Source: Deltaproteobacteria bacterium (lineage in GTDB: Bacteria; Desulfobacterota; Desulfarculia; Adiutricales; Adiutricaceae). Taken from it: 50,249 bases of DNA. Positions 19,876 through 30,430 of the stretch are shown here, one piece after another. The notes below the pieces were generated by a model. It saw nothing but the letters and a program-made list of their open reading frames with translations. It was not told the DNA's origin and did not search any database. The stretch covers positions 1-50,249 of the forward strand of contig JAIROO010000093.1 of the NCBI GenBank assembly GCA_031257535.1, in the 5' to 3' direction. The translations under genes were made by a program, and so were the position numbers. How positions within the stretch are numbered: position 1 is the first letter of the stretch; each line of letters begins with the position of its first letter.

Positions 19876-20945
19876 AAATCATCCTTAGGTGACGATTAGC
19901 CTAAAAAAACTAAAAACAGAACTAGATAGTCTTTGGCCATAGCTAAAAAAATAATAAAGATAGTATATAGTCTTAACTAAATATTAAGAAAATTAAATAG
20001 ACTATATGATCTTAACTAAAATTTTTAAAAAATCCACTATTAACTAGACTAGATAGTCTTTGGCGAGACCTCCAAAAAAGGTCTTTTTTTAGCCAAAAAA
20101 CAACCAACCCCTTTAAGGCCCCTAAAATTTTGATCCTCAAAATGTTTAGGCTACAACGGGGAGACGAAGAAATAGTGGCTGAAAAAATTATTAAAACAGA
20201 AAGTTAAAGGGTCTAAATAGTCTAACTAAAAAGCTTTTTAGACCAAAAAAAAACTTAAACGTTGCCCCGGGCAATTACGGGTCAACCAAACTTGGCTAGC
20301 GGAGTTCATTTTAACTTACTAAAGGCTTAAAAGCTAACTTTACGGTTAGAGCCCCAAAACGCGAAATAACCCTAAACTCTGATTCGTCCGCCCCTTTCTT
20401 TTTGGCCTTAAACCAAAAGCCAAAAAAGGCCGAACCAGGAAAAAACCTTTTTCGGCGAACTCCCGAAAAAACCGTTAGATTTGATCTTTAAAGACTTGGC
20501 CAAAAAATTTCTAATCGCCAAAAGCCGCCTTAATTACAATATATAGTATTTAAAAAATTTTTAAATCGCCTATATTGTACTTATCTAAAAAATAGGCCCG
20601 ACTAAAATTTCTAGACAAAAATTTCGCTTTGGCCTATTTTTAACGACGGCTAAGGCCCTTAAAGGTCCTTATGGCCAAAATGACGGGCCCCAAAAATAAG
20701 GCCTAAGGGGTTCGCGAAAAAAATATGGCTAAAAAGGACCTTAAAGGGGGCCTTTTACGCTATAATCGTTTTATCTATTTTGGCTTTGGCCAAAAAAACG
20801 CCCATATCAATAACGACGGGGGGGTTTTCGCGTTTTTGGCGGCGACCCTTAGGCCAAAAAGAAATCGCCTCAAAAAAGGCCAGGATCTTAGAAATCAGCG
20901 CCCGAGCGGACCTAATCGGCCTTTTTTTTTACGCCAAAAAATCCC

Positions 20946-21773
20946 ATGAGCCAACTAACCTTAGACGTTCTAATTCTGGCCAAAAACGAAGCCGCCGAAA
21001 TCGTCGACTGCTTAAATAGCGCCAAAGCTTTGGGCCCTTACTTAAAGGAACTCATAGTCGTCGACGACTTTAGCCAAGACCAGACGGCTAGTTTAGCCAA
21101 ACAGGCCGGAGCCAGGGTGGTTCAAAGGCGCCTATCCAACTTCGCCGACCAAAGAAACTTCGCCTTAAGCTTAAGCTCGGCCGACTGGGTCTTTTTCCTT
21201 GATTGCGACGAAAGACTCTCGCCCGCCTTAATCGAAGCCATTCAAAAGAGCTTAAGCGCGGGTCAATTGATCGCGGGCGAGGTTAAAAGACGAGTTTTCG
21301 CCTTTGGCCGCCGCCAAAGGTTTGGCCCTTTAGCCGGCGACAAGGTGGTCCGCCTTTTTCCCCGGACCCTAGTCCAATGGACGGGCTTGGTCCACGAAAG
21401 GCCGCTTTATGAGCTCCCAAAAAGGCCTTTAGCCGGATATCTGGAGCACCATACTTACGCCACCTGGGCGGAGTATCTAGCCAAATGGAGCCTCTACGCC
21501 AGCTTAGGGGCCCAAGAGTCAAGGCGAAAAGGCCGGAAAGCCTCCGCGTTTAAAGCCGCGACCCGAGCTTTAGGGGCTTTTGGCAAAATGTTTTTTGGTA
21601 AATTGGGCTTCTTAGGGGGGCCAAGCGCCTGGGCCTTATGCTGGTTTTACAGTGGCTATACCTTAGCCAAGTACTTGCTCTTAACCGACGAGAGCGTCGC
21701 CGACCCGGCTAACCAGGCTTTAACCGACCAGAGCGGAGACGACTCCCCGGCCGCTCCTAGCCAAGACCCTTAA
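20946..21773 (+). CDS. Family 2 glycosyltransferase (WaaE/KdtX-like LPS core)
   Basis: 'LDVLILAKNEAAEIVDCLNSAKALGPYLKELIVVDDFSQDQTASLAKQAGARVVQRRLSNFADQRNFALSLSSADWVFFLDCDERLS'. Confidence 0.9.
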   Translation: MSQLTLDVLILAKNEAAEIVDCLNSAKALGPYLKELIVVDDFSQDQTASLAKQAGARVVQRRLSNFADQRNFALSLSSADWVFFLDCDERLSPALIEAIQKSLSAGQLIAGEVKRRVFAFGRRQRFGPLAGDKVVRLFPRTLVQWTGLVHERPLYELPKRPLAGYLEHHTYATWAEYLAKWSLYASLGAQESRRKGRKASAFKAATRALGAFGKMFFGKLGFLGGPSAWALCWFYSGYTLAKYLLLTDESVADPANQALTDQSGDDSPAAPSQDP

Positions 21774-21944
21774 ACTAAAACCCCCCTCGTCAATTCTTCG
21801 GGGGCCAAAAACCCTAACCAAAAAATCTAGAAATGAGTTGAAGGTTTTTTTTTCTAAGCCCTGACCCCTTAAACCCCTTAACCAAAAAAGTTTGGCCTTG
21901 GGCCAAGATTTGGCCAAAAAAATGGTTAAGGCGCTTTTTAAATT

Positions 21945-23189
21945 TTAGGTTAAGGCGGTCTCCGGCTCAGGCTGATTAACCACCCACAGGGCCACCCCAG
22001 TGACCGTCCAGTAAACGTACATCAGGGGCTTTAAGGTAAAAACGCTATCGGTAAGACCGTTAAAAAATAGCTGGAGAGCCACGCAGAAGGCCCCATAAAC
22101 CCAAAAAAGCTTAATTGGGTTTTGATCGCGCCGATAAGGCCACAAGACGAGGATGGGGGCGAGATGCAGGGCTAAAAACCCCAAAAACCCCACTAAGCCG
22201 CTTTCGGCCAAGACGTTTATAAAAACCTGATGGGCGTGGTAATACTTGGGCCGGGACCTTTTAGAGTACTCAGGGACCAAGGGATGCTCGACCACTGGGG
22301 CGTTGGGAATGGCCCGGGGCCCGACCCCTAAGATGGGGTTTTCTAAAAATACTTCCCAACCTTTACGCCAATGGCCTAAGCGCACCGCGTTGTTGTAATT
22401 GTCGCTTTCCCCAGCCACTATTTCCCCGAACCTCGCTAAAATGACCTCATTTTTGAGGGTCAAAATAGCCCCCACCCCGAAAGCCACGATCAAGGCCAGG
22501 CGAACTAATAAACCCAAACGCCGCCGAAAACCCCAAATCATCAAAACGATTAAAACCGGGACGGACAAAAGAGCGATCCGCGAGCAGTTGGCGATAAGGG
22601 CGCTAAAGGCTCCACCCAAGGCCACGATAAAAAAAATGGCCAGTTTTCGGTTCCGGTCTAAAAAAGCCAAGATCAAGGCCCCAAAAACCAAGGGGATCAA
22701 CTGGGTCACGACCGCGCCTAACTCGATCATGCCCAAAGAAGCCTTGGCCCGGACGCAATTTAAGCCATAGCCAGCTTCTTTAAAGGTCATGAGGCCGGCC
22801 ACTATAAGCCCTAACCCATAAAGGGGGGCCAAATAACGAAGCAGCCGGGGCCACTGGCTTAAAGCGAGCCAAGCTAAAGGCAAAGGCGCCAAAAGATAGG
22901 CCACGTTTATTAAATGCTTAAACCCTCGGCCATACTCCGAGCCAGTTAAAATGGTTAAAATTATGACCGCGAAATAAAGCCCAGCCCCCCAAAAAATTTG
23001 TTTTGGCAAAGCTAAGGTTTTTAGCCAAAAGTTTTTTTGGGCCGTGACTAAATAAAAAAGTCCCCACAAGGCCAAAAGGACGAAACACCCATTAACCAAC
23101 CCCCGCGCGAAGGACCCGGTCAAAGCCAGACCCCCTAAAAAAATCGCCCCTATGAGTCGCGGCCAAACCGCTTTTATCGTGGGCTCCAT
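21945..23189 (-). CDS. O-antigen ligase / polymerase family membrane protein (WaaL/Wzy-like)
   Basis: Many TM segments and O-antigen ligase motif region 'RLGHWRKGWEVFLENPILGVGPRAIPNA...YYHAHQVFINVLAESGLVGFLGFLAL'. Confidence 0.88.
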   Translation of the reverse strand: MEPTIKAVWPRLIGAIFLGGLALTGSFARGLVNGCFVLLALWGLFYLVTAQKNFWLKTLALPKQIFWGAGLYFAVIILTILTGSEYGRGFKHLINVAYLLAPLPLAWLALSQWPRLLRYLAPLYGLGLIVAGLMTFKEAGYGLNCVRAKASLGMIELGAVVTQLIPLVFGALILAFLDRNRKLAIFFIVALGGAFSALIANCSRIALLSVPVLIVLMIWGFRRRLGLLVRLALIVAFGVGAILTLKNEVILARFGEIVAGESDNYNNAVRLGHWRKGWEVFLENPILGVGPRAIPNAPVVEHPLVPEYSKRSRPKYYHAHQVFINVLAESGLVGFLGFLALHLAPILVLWPYRRDQNPIKLFWVYGAFCVALQLFFNGLTDSVFTLKPLMYVYWTVTGVALWVVNQPEPETALT

Positions 23190-23864
23190 GCGAGCCTCCC
23201 TAAAAATCGCTTTAAACGCCTTAAATGGCTTTTTAATTTTGTTTTATGGCGCGATAACTTTAGTCGCGCGCTTAAGGCCTATTTCCGAAAAATCCAAAAA
23301 AAATAACTAAGGACCTTAGCCCAAAAATTATTACCGGCCAAAGCGAAAAGCTCATAGGCCCCTTACAGTTTTTTCGATAATGTTTTTGGAAATAGCGAAA
23401 GTGAAAAATAAACGCCAAGCGCGCGAAAGTTAACGCCCGGAAGAGTAACGGTCTAATGGTTGAAAGCGAAACTAAAGGCCTTGTCGTCGCCCAAGACCAA
23501 TTTCGAGGAGCTTACCTCAGCTCTTTCTAAATTGCCAGGGGGCTTTAATTTTCCAAGATTTTTTAAGGACAAGCCATACTCGAGGCTTTTTAAGGATCCA
23601 AGGTCGCCTGGCTAAGCCGAAAACGCTTTCGACCATGGGGGAAAAAAGTTACGCCAACTTGACAAGGTTAGGAAAAAAATTTATTAAGAAACATAAAAAA
23701 TAAATGAAAGACTATATATTTCTTGTTATATTACCTTTTAACTTTTATTTTAAGATCTTCATATTATAGTTATTGGTCCGGGCTAAGGCCTCGGCGGGGT
23801 TGGCCTTCTGGCAAGGGCGGCTATCGCCAATTGAAAAATGGCCGAAAAACCGAAAACTAACCCC

Positions 23865-23893
23865 TTGACAAGGATTTTACTTTCGGCTAGACT
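23865..23893 (+). promoter_or_regulatory. Sigma70-type promoter for tRNA-Gly
   Basis: TTGACA (23865-23870), 17-nt spacer, TAGACT (23888-23893). Confidence 0.8.
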
Positions 23894-23944
23894 GCCGAAA
23901 GTCCAAAATTACTGGGCCGGCCGTTAGCGCGGCTTTTTTGTTGA

Positions 23945-24019
<75 letters not shown>

Positions 24020-24083
24020 TTAGCATAATTATAGCTAATTATATTTAACTATCTAAACGACTAAAAAAACTTAAAATTATCTC

Positions 24084-24118
24084 AAACCCCGCGTCAATCC
24101 AAGACCTGCGGGGTTTTT
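24084..24118 (+). terminator. Rho-independent terminator after tRNA-Gly
   Basis: AAACCCCGC...GCGGGGTTTTTT. Confidence 0.85.
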
Positions 24119-24261
24119 TATTTGATTTTACGCGCTCCAAAAAACTACCTTGCTTATTAAAATTTACCTTTACCGAGAAAAGTTTTGCCGGTAAATTTCA
24201 AGAGTTTTTACCGCAAAAAAAAAATTTTTACCGTTTTGGAGGTTTAGGCCTAAACGCCCCC

Positions 24262-25169
24262 CCTTTAACTGATTTCAAAATAAAATCTTTAAGCCAAAAG
24301 GGGCCCCTATAAAGAATACGACGGAGGCGGCCTATATCTTTAACATTTCGTCAATCAGCGCAAAGACTTGGAGATTTGACTATAAATTTGAAACTAGACA
24401 AACTATTACTTTTGGGTCATATCCAGAAATTGGCGTTAAACAAGCCCGCGAACTTTTAGAGAACGCGAAAACCGCTTTAAAAAATGGCGTTAAGCCTATG
24501 GCTCAAAAAAAAACATAAATATAACCACTGATTCTAATTTATCTGAAGATTCTTTTGAATATATCGCTCATGAATTTATAGAACTTCATAAATGTTCAAT
24601 CGCACCAAAACAACATATAAGAAATGTCCAGATGGCCGAAAATCGGTTATTTCCGGTTTTAGGCGATCGGCCAATTAAAACTATTAAGACTATAGATATT
24701 TTAGCGATCCTTCGCGATATTGAAAATCAAGGTTTTTGAAACTGTTTCTTGAGTTAAAACCTTAGTTAATCAAATATTTAAATACGCTATTATCACCAAT
24801 CGAGCGGAATATAATATTACGGCGAACCTTAACGGGGCCCTAAAATCTAAACCTAATAGACATTTCCCTAGTCTTTCCGACCCAAAAGATCTGAAAAGAC
24901 TCCTTTTGGCTATTGACGATTATAACGGGACGGCCATAGTCAAGGCCGCCCTCAAATTAGCCCCTTTAGTTTTCGTCCAGCCTTTCGAACTGAGAAACGC
25001 GGAAAGGGGGGCCGAACTTGACCTTGAAAACGCAAAATGGCGAATCCCGGCCGCCAAAATGAAAAGGGTTCATATCGTCCCTTATCGAAAACCTTCCCCT
25101 CTAAGACTAGCCTCGCTGGCGCGGAGACGACTTACGCCTAAAAATATTTTAGAAAGGCGAAAAACTTAA
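24262..25169 (+). pseudogene. P4-type tyrosine recombinase (phage/island integrase), multiply disrupted and C-terminally truncated
   Basis: Across frames: PLTDFKIKSL.. / KEYDGGGLYL* / SAKTWRFDYKFETRQTITFGSYPEIGVKQARELLENAKTALKNGV / YIAHEFIELHK... / IFKYAIITNRAEYNITANLNGALKSKPNRHFPSLSDPKDLKRLLLAIDDYNGTAIVKAALKLAPLVFVQPFELRNAERGAELDLENAKWRIPAAKMKRVHIVPY. Located directly downstream of a tRNA. Confidence 0.9.
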
Positions 25170-25182
25170 AAAATCTAAAATA

Positions 25183-25215
25183 AAAAAGCCATGATCAGCT
25201 AGACCATGGCTTTTT
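25183..25215. terminator. Bidirectional terminator hairpin
   Basis: AAAAAGCCATG atcagctaga(c) CATGGCTTTTT. Confidence 0.8.
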
Positions 25216-25318
25216 AGGGTAAAAACTACTTAAAAGCAATATATAGCAACTTTAACAGTTTATTATTGAAAATAGATAGACTTACAAATAAATAATCAAT
25301 TTTTTATTATGATTTTAT

Positions 25319-27913
25319 TTAAAAAACTAGGCTCAGCTGGGCTACCCCCGCCGCTCCCCGCCGACGGCCAGCGGTGGCTTGAAAAGCAAGAGAAAAACTA
25401 AGAGGTTTGATGGTTTTAGAGTTATAGGCTAAACCCACCTCAAATAGGCCAGAGCCCCCCTTTTTAGAATTTTCGGGAATCTTCATGTTAGCCACCTTGG
25501 CTTTGGTCTTCCCGTCGGTCTCCATCTCGTAAGCGGTTCCGACGAAAGCCCGCCACTTGGGGCTGATCGCTTGGCGGTACTGGGTCCCGATCCTAACTCG
25601 CCGCGAATTTATATCGCTAACTTTTAAGTTATCGCCACTGGACAATTTAACCTCCCCGCCTGTCAGCTTAACCCAAAAATATTGGGCGTAAACGTTCAAA
25701 TACGATTTATCGGTTAAACGAAAGTAGTTGCCGGCCCCAAACTGAAAGCCTACGTAATTGTTATTAGTCTCGTAACTGATCCGCCGACCAGGGGCTCCGG
25801 GAAAGTCTTTGGATCTAAAATCGGAGTTTAAGCGACCAACCCTTACGCTCGACTCCAGATATAACCGCCGTAAGCCGCTTGGCCGAAAGTCGAACCGACC
25901 AAGGAGGGCGCCGCCAGAATAATCGAGATCGCCGGCTCCCCTAACGATCCCACTAGAAAGAGAGCGGCTGGACTCGTAGCTCCCTTTACCACCCTCAAAC
26001 GCTAAGCCAAAAGTCAATAGCCCGTTGTCAAAGCGTCGACCGCAGTCGACTCCGGTTAAAATAGAAATACTTTTTAAAGTTAAATCAGTCCCGTTGTCGC
26101 GTTTAGACTGACCGCCTTTGGACTTAAAAAAAGCTCGCGGGCAGGGATTAACGAAAGTTTTTTTAGCCTGTTTACGCCGGCGATTGTCGGACCGCTCGCG
26201 GCTCTTTTTGTCCTGGCCTTGGTAGGGTTGATTCTTGACCTCCTGTCGCTTTTCGCCATAAGGCTTGTCTAAGGCTAGCCCCTCGTCGCGGTTTTCCCGG
26301 TCTAAGGGATTAGATCCGTCCTCGCCCCGCTCCCTTTCTAAAGGATCGAAACCGTCGTCGGAGCCAAAGCCGTCTCCAGAGCCCGAGCCAGAGCCATCGT
26401 CATAGCCATCGTCTGGGCCGTAGTCGTCCGAAGGATCATAGCCATCGTCAGGGCCATAATCGTCCGAAGGGTCGTAGCCGTCGTCAGGCCCAAAGTCGTC
26501 CCAAGGATCGTAGCCATCGTCTGGGCCATAGCCGTCAATTGGATCTAAACCGCCCAGGTCCGTGTTTAAATCGCCGCCTTCGTTAATTAAATCTACCCCC
26601 GCCGAAGGGGCGTCGGGCAGAATCCCGGTCTCTTGACTAAGCCGAAAATTCTTCAAAGTGGCCGTCAAACGCCGGGGGTTTTGGGTATAGGCGACGTCGT
26701 AATTAACTAAAGTCCCCAAATATTGCGTAGAATCTTCGGGTAATTTGGCGTAAGCGTAATCTATGTCTGAATTAGGAGAGTCAAAAAGAATAAGGTCAAT
26801 TGATTGTTCCGAAGGCTGGCCATCGTTATAAATATTTATGGGGTTAACCGTACTCCCCCGATTATTTTGATCGTTTAAGGTTAATTGGCCTAAAACTTTT
26901 ACGCCCACGTCGCCAGATTGGGCCTTAGATGAAAAATAAAAATTGTAATACTCAAAATTATCTAAATCTTCGCCAATAGAAATGCCGGAGGTGACGGGTT
27001 TAATCGCGTTAAAGACGTTATTCGCGAAAAGATCGTGAAATTGGCTGCCTATGTAGCTAACCGCGACCCCACCTGTAGCGTGTTGATTTATTAAAACATT
27101 TCCTTCTAAGGTCAAAACGTTGTTGACGCTCGAAGTAATTTTTCCGCCATCGGCGACGCCGACTTCAACGAATTCGGCGGTCGAGTTTTTTAGATAAACT
27201 GAGTTATTGTTAGCTATCCCAATACCATAATCGTCCGTATTTGAAATAGCGTGGCCACCGTAGACAATCCCTAATTGACTATTTTCGGCGTAAACCATAT
27301 TATCCGATGCCTCGACATCGCCAAGAGCGATCATTATTTTGGCGAATCCGCCAGCTAATTCATTGACTATAGTCGAGTCGTAAACGCTTATTGAGTTATT
27401 GTTAGTCGCAATAGAATATCGACCGGACGACACGTAGTTATCAGGAATGATTAAGCCCAAGGCTCCAGAAGCGATTAAGGCGGAGCTATCGCGAATCACC
27501 AAGGTATTATGGCTTATAGTTAGATAAGAGCCACCGGCGGTTTTCGCTGTTCTTAGATAACCGCCATGAAAACTAAAATTTGGTTGATTAACGTTTGTAA
27601 TTTCAACTTTGTTTCTTAACGCTTCCATGGTGACCACGGTATTAGCGTTGAAATAGGCTCCTAAAATCGAAGCCGGAACGTTGACCGTAACCGTAACGAC
27701 GTTATCGGAGTAAGACGAAGTAGGATAAATCGCGTCTCTACTGTCCGCGATTTGCGATGGAACAGCGGATGGATCGTCCCAAACTATATCATCGGCTTTA
27801 ACGGAACCTGAAGTAACAGTGACAATCAAAAAAAACGTCAGAATAATTGTAATTATGTATATTGATAAAATAAAGAACGAGCTTAATTTCGTCAGTAAAG
27901 ATGGTCGAGCCAA
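25319..27913 (-). CDS. Autotransporter-like outer membrane protein with acidic repeat linker
   Basis: Signal-like N-terminus; passenger rich in 'NNNSISVYDS'-type beta-helix patterns; ~250-aa C-terminal barrel with alternating pattern ending 'AGVAQLSLVF'; TTG start preceded by AGGAG. Confidence 0.82.
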   Translation of the reverse strand: MARPSLLTKLSSFFILSIYIITIILTFFLIVTVTSGSVKADDIVWDDPSAVPSQIADSRDAIYPTSSYSDNVVTVTVNVPASILGAYFNANTVVTMEALRNKVEITNVNQPNFSFHGGYLRTAKTAGGSYLTISHNTLVIRDSSALIASGALGLIIPDNYVSSGRYSIATNNNSISVYDSTIVNELAGGFAKIMIALGDVEASDNMVYAENSQLGIVYGGHAISNTDDYGIGIANNNSVYLKNSTAEFVEVGVADGGKITSSVNNVLTLEGNVLINQHATGGVAVSYIGSQFHDLFANNVFNAIKPVTSGISIGEDLDNFEYYNFYFSSKAQSGDVGVKVLGQLTLNDQNNRGSTVNPINIYNDGQPSEQSIDLILFDSPNSDIDYAYAKLPEDSTQYLGTLVNYDVAYTQNPRRLTATLKNFRLSQETGILPDAPSAGVDLINEGGDLNTDLGGLDPIDGYGPDDGYDPWDDFGPDDGYDPSDDYGPDDGYDPSDDYGPDDGYDDGSGSGSGDGFGSDDGFDPLERERGEDGSNPLDRENRDEGLALDKPYGEKRQEVKNQPYQGQDKKSRERSDNRRRKQAKKTFVNPCPRAFFKSKGGQSKRDNGTDLTLKSISILTGVDCGRRFDNGLLTFGLAFEGGKGSYESSRSLSSGIVRGAGDLDYSGGALLGRFDFRPSGLRRLYLESSVRVGRLNSDFRSKDFPGAPGRRISYETNNNYVGFQFGAGNYFRLTDKSYLNVYAQYFWVKLTGGEVKLSSGDNLKVSDINSRRVRIGTQYRQAISPKWRAFVGTAYEMETDGKTKAKVANMKIPENSKKGGSGLFEVGLAYNSKTIKPLSFSLAFQATAGRRRGAAGVAQLSLVF
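26390..26545 (-). repeat. In-frame tandem repeat coding for GPDDGYDPSDDY units
   Basis: Protein: GPDDGYDPWDDF-GPDDGYDPSDDY-GPDDGYDPSDDY-GPDDGYDDGSG; 36-bp DNA period. Confidence 0.85.
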
Positions 27914-28622
27914 AATAGTCTCCTAGTAAACGCGATGGAATTTTAAATTCCAATTCAAACTAAACAATATTCATTTTCGCGAATAAATTTCGCCCGCGAT
28001 CTGCTATGCTATGATTCGCTTTTATAGCCGCTAAACAGACTCGAGATTTTCGCGAATAAATTTTTCGCCTTGATAATGGCAAAGAGATAATGATAAAAAT
28101 AATTTCTTACCGTATCGCTTTACGCCCATAAAATTGATCTATATAAAATAGCGAAAACGCTTAAAAAATTCTTATTATTATGTTTTGACGAAAAACGCTT
28201 AACGCATGAACGACAGTCCATATCGCCAGAAAAATTTCAAATTGAAATTTTCGAATAAGACTTACATTTTCGCCAAAACGTTTATCGCGTTCAGACGGAA
28301 AATTAAACTTACAAAATATTAAGCGAACGCCTTAACGCCAATCGCTTCAAAGCGGATCAACGCCAAATATAATAATAGACGTTAATCCCTCTATTTCCTC
28401 AAAACCCGAATAAAAAAATACGACTTTAAACGGGCGCGAGGCGAAAATGGCCGTCAAATTTCCTTTTCAAATTGGCCAAAGAAAGAGTAGTTCGCCTCTA
28501 GTCGCCGTCATTTTCGAGCGAAGAACCCTGACATTCTCGCGCGAAGAACATAGCTATCCCGCCTTAACTATAAAGTTAAGTTAAAATCGTAGTGATAATG
28601 TAATTAAAATCCAAAAAATGAT

Positions 28623-28719
28623 CTTTTTTATCCCACTTTAAGGTTTGACGCGAAAAAGCGGGTCCCGATTTCCGCTTTAACGCGTAAAAGTCCCTAAAGC
28701 TTCCAGGGGGATAAAAAAG
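28623..28719. repeat. ~97-nt nested inverted-repeat element
   Basis: Perfect 12-bp outer arms CTTTTTTATCCC / GGGATAAAAAAG plus inner arms ACGCG/CGCGT and AAAGCGG/CCGCTTT. Confidence 0.7.
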
Positions 28720-30430
28720 ACATTTTGCCCTTGGCCCTAAGCCATAATTATCTCCTTGGCCTGGCTTAGCCTGTTAATTGGTAAAATCTTAAAGCTAACG
28801 CAATACGCGTTTTTTACTTATATTTTTACTGGACCTGGATCCAGAGTATAGTTTTAGAGCTTTTACGCCTATTAAATTAGGCGTAACGTCACTATCGATT
28901 AATTAAAATCGTATTTTTGGGGGGTATACTTTGGATCAACGCGAAATGAGACCAAGGCCGGATAAAATCGGGGTAATCTTGCCAAAAGACTAAAGTCGTG
29001 GACATCGTCAACCAACCAAAAAAACATTTACCATATCCAAAACAGCAAATGTCCTAATGTTCGTTAGGAATTTCCAGCTAACAAAAAAAAAGGAAAAACG
29101 CTGTTTTAAAAATCAACGCCACCCCGCTTTTGTCGCTAGGAAAAATTTATTTTTGAGCCATTATAGCGCCGCGAAATCAAAGGTCAAGAGTCGGGACATA
29201 AAAAACGCGAAAAAAATTTGAATATTCTGGAATTGGAGGGGAAAAATACGCGGATTTTTGAAAAAATTTTTGACTTAAATTGTCTTTTCAATTGGCAAAA
29301 GCGACTTCTCATAAGCGAGGAATATCTTTTGAGCTTAAGCTTAAGTTAGCGCAGATCTTCTCATTCCTTCTCCTTACTTCCATAAAATTCTTGGACTAAA
29401 TTTTTTCTAACCAGTTCTTTTTAAAACGACCTACTCGTATCCCGACGGTCAGATAATTTTTAGATTTAAGACCAAACTTTATTCAAAGCTTTTTATCGAT
29501 TTTTGGTCAGTTTCGTTTATTTTTTCTGTGGAGATAATTTGGATATTTAAATCCCTTTTACCTCTTATAAATCCTTATCGGTTTTCCCATTTTTTTCGCC
29601 CCCCGACTTTTTCGTTTTTTTGGGGTTCGAAAAAAAAATTTTTAAAAAAAAAGGCCAAAATCATTTGATTTTTTTTGGGCCGTAAAGCTCCCCGTTAAAA
29701 AAAATTTTTTCTACGCTAATAAATAGGCTCTCAAAGGCGACTTTTTTGATCTTTTAGCTTTCGAAAAGGGCCCTTTAGCCTCAGTCTTAAGGTGGAATTA
29801 TTCTTCGTCAAAAAAATGGCTTAAAAGCCTTTTTTTCGGTTTTCGCCCCCAAAATCAAATTAAATTCGTCGTCCATAATAATTTTGGCGAACAAGCGATT
29901 TTAAACCATATGTCCTTTTGGCCGGATTCTCAATTTTTTTTTGTCCCAGCCTATCCATTTGTTATTGATCCTTATTTTGCCGCCCCCAAAAATCCCCTTT
30001 TTCGCCCGCGACCTATCTTGGCCGCCAATCTTTATAGTTCTTTTTGGCCACCCTAAATTGACCGACTAATCGCCCCCTCGGGCCTTCGATTAATCGTCCT
30101 TATAACAATCGGTCCAGAAAATTACGCTAAAGACCAGATTTTATGGACCAAAGGCCTTAAACCAGCCCGGCCGGCCATTTGAACGAGGAGTTTAGAGGCG
30201 AAATCGGTCTTGACGCGTCTTTTTTTTCGGTTTGACCTTGATCTTCCCGCCTAATCAGGTTATTATCGCTTCATAATCTCATGTTCCTGGATTTAGCCTT
30301 AACGTAACCTTTTTTGTCCTGGTTTATTCCTATTTTCTGGGTTCAATTTAGGCGGGTTGGTTTTTTTAGTTATTTTTCGTCTATTTTAACCTTTTTCTAT
30401 CCAGGATGAACTAGAGGAATTTTTTGTCTT

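Noticed and set aside
28852-28863. GTTTTAGAGCTT resembling the start of type II-A CRISPR repeats, followed by a hairpin
   Set aside because: Single short match, no repeat array, no spacer structure and no cas gene in the window.
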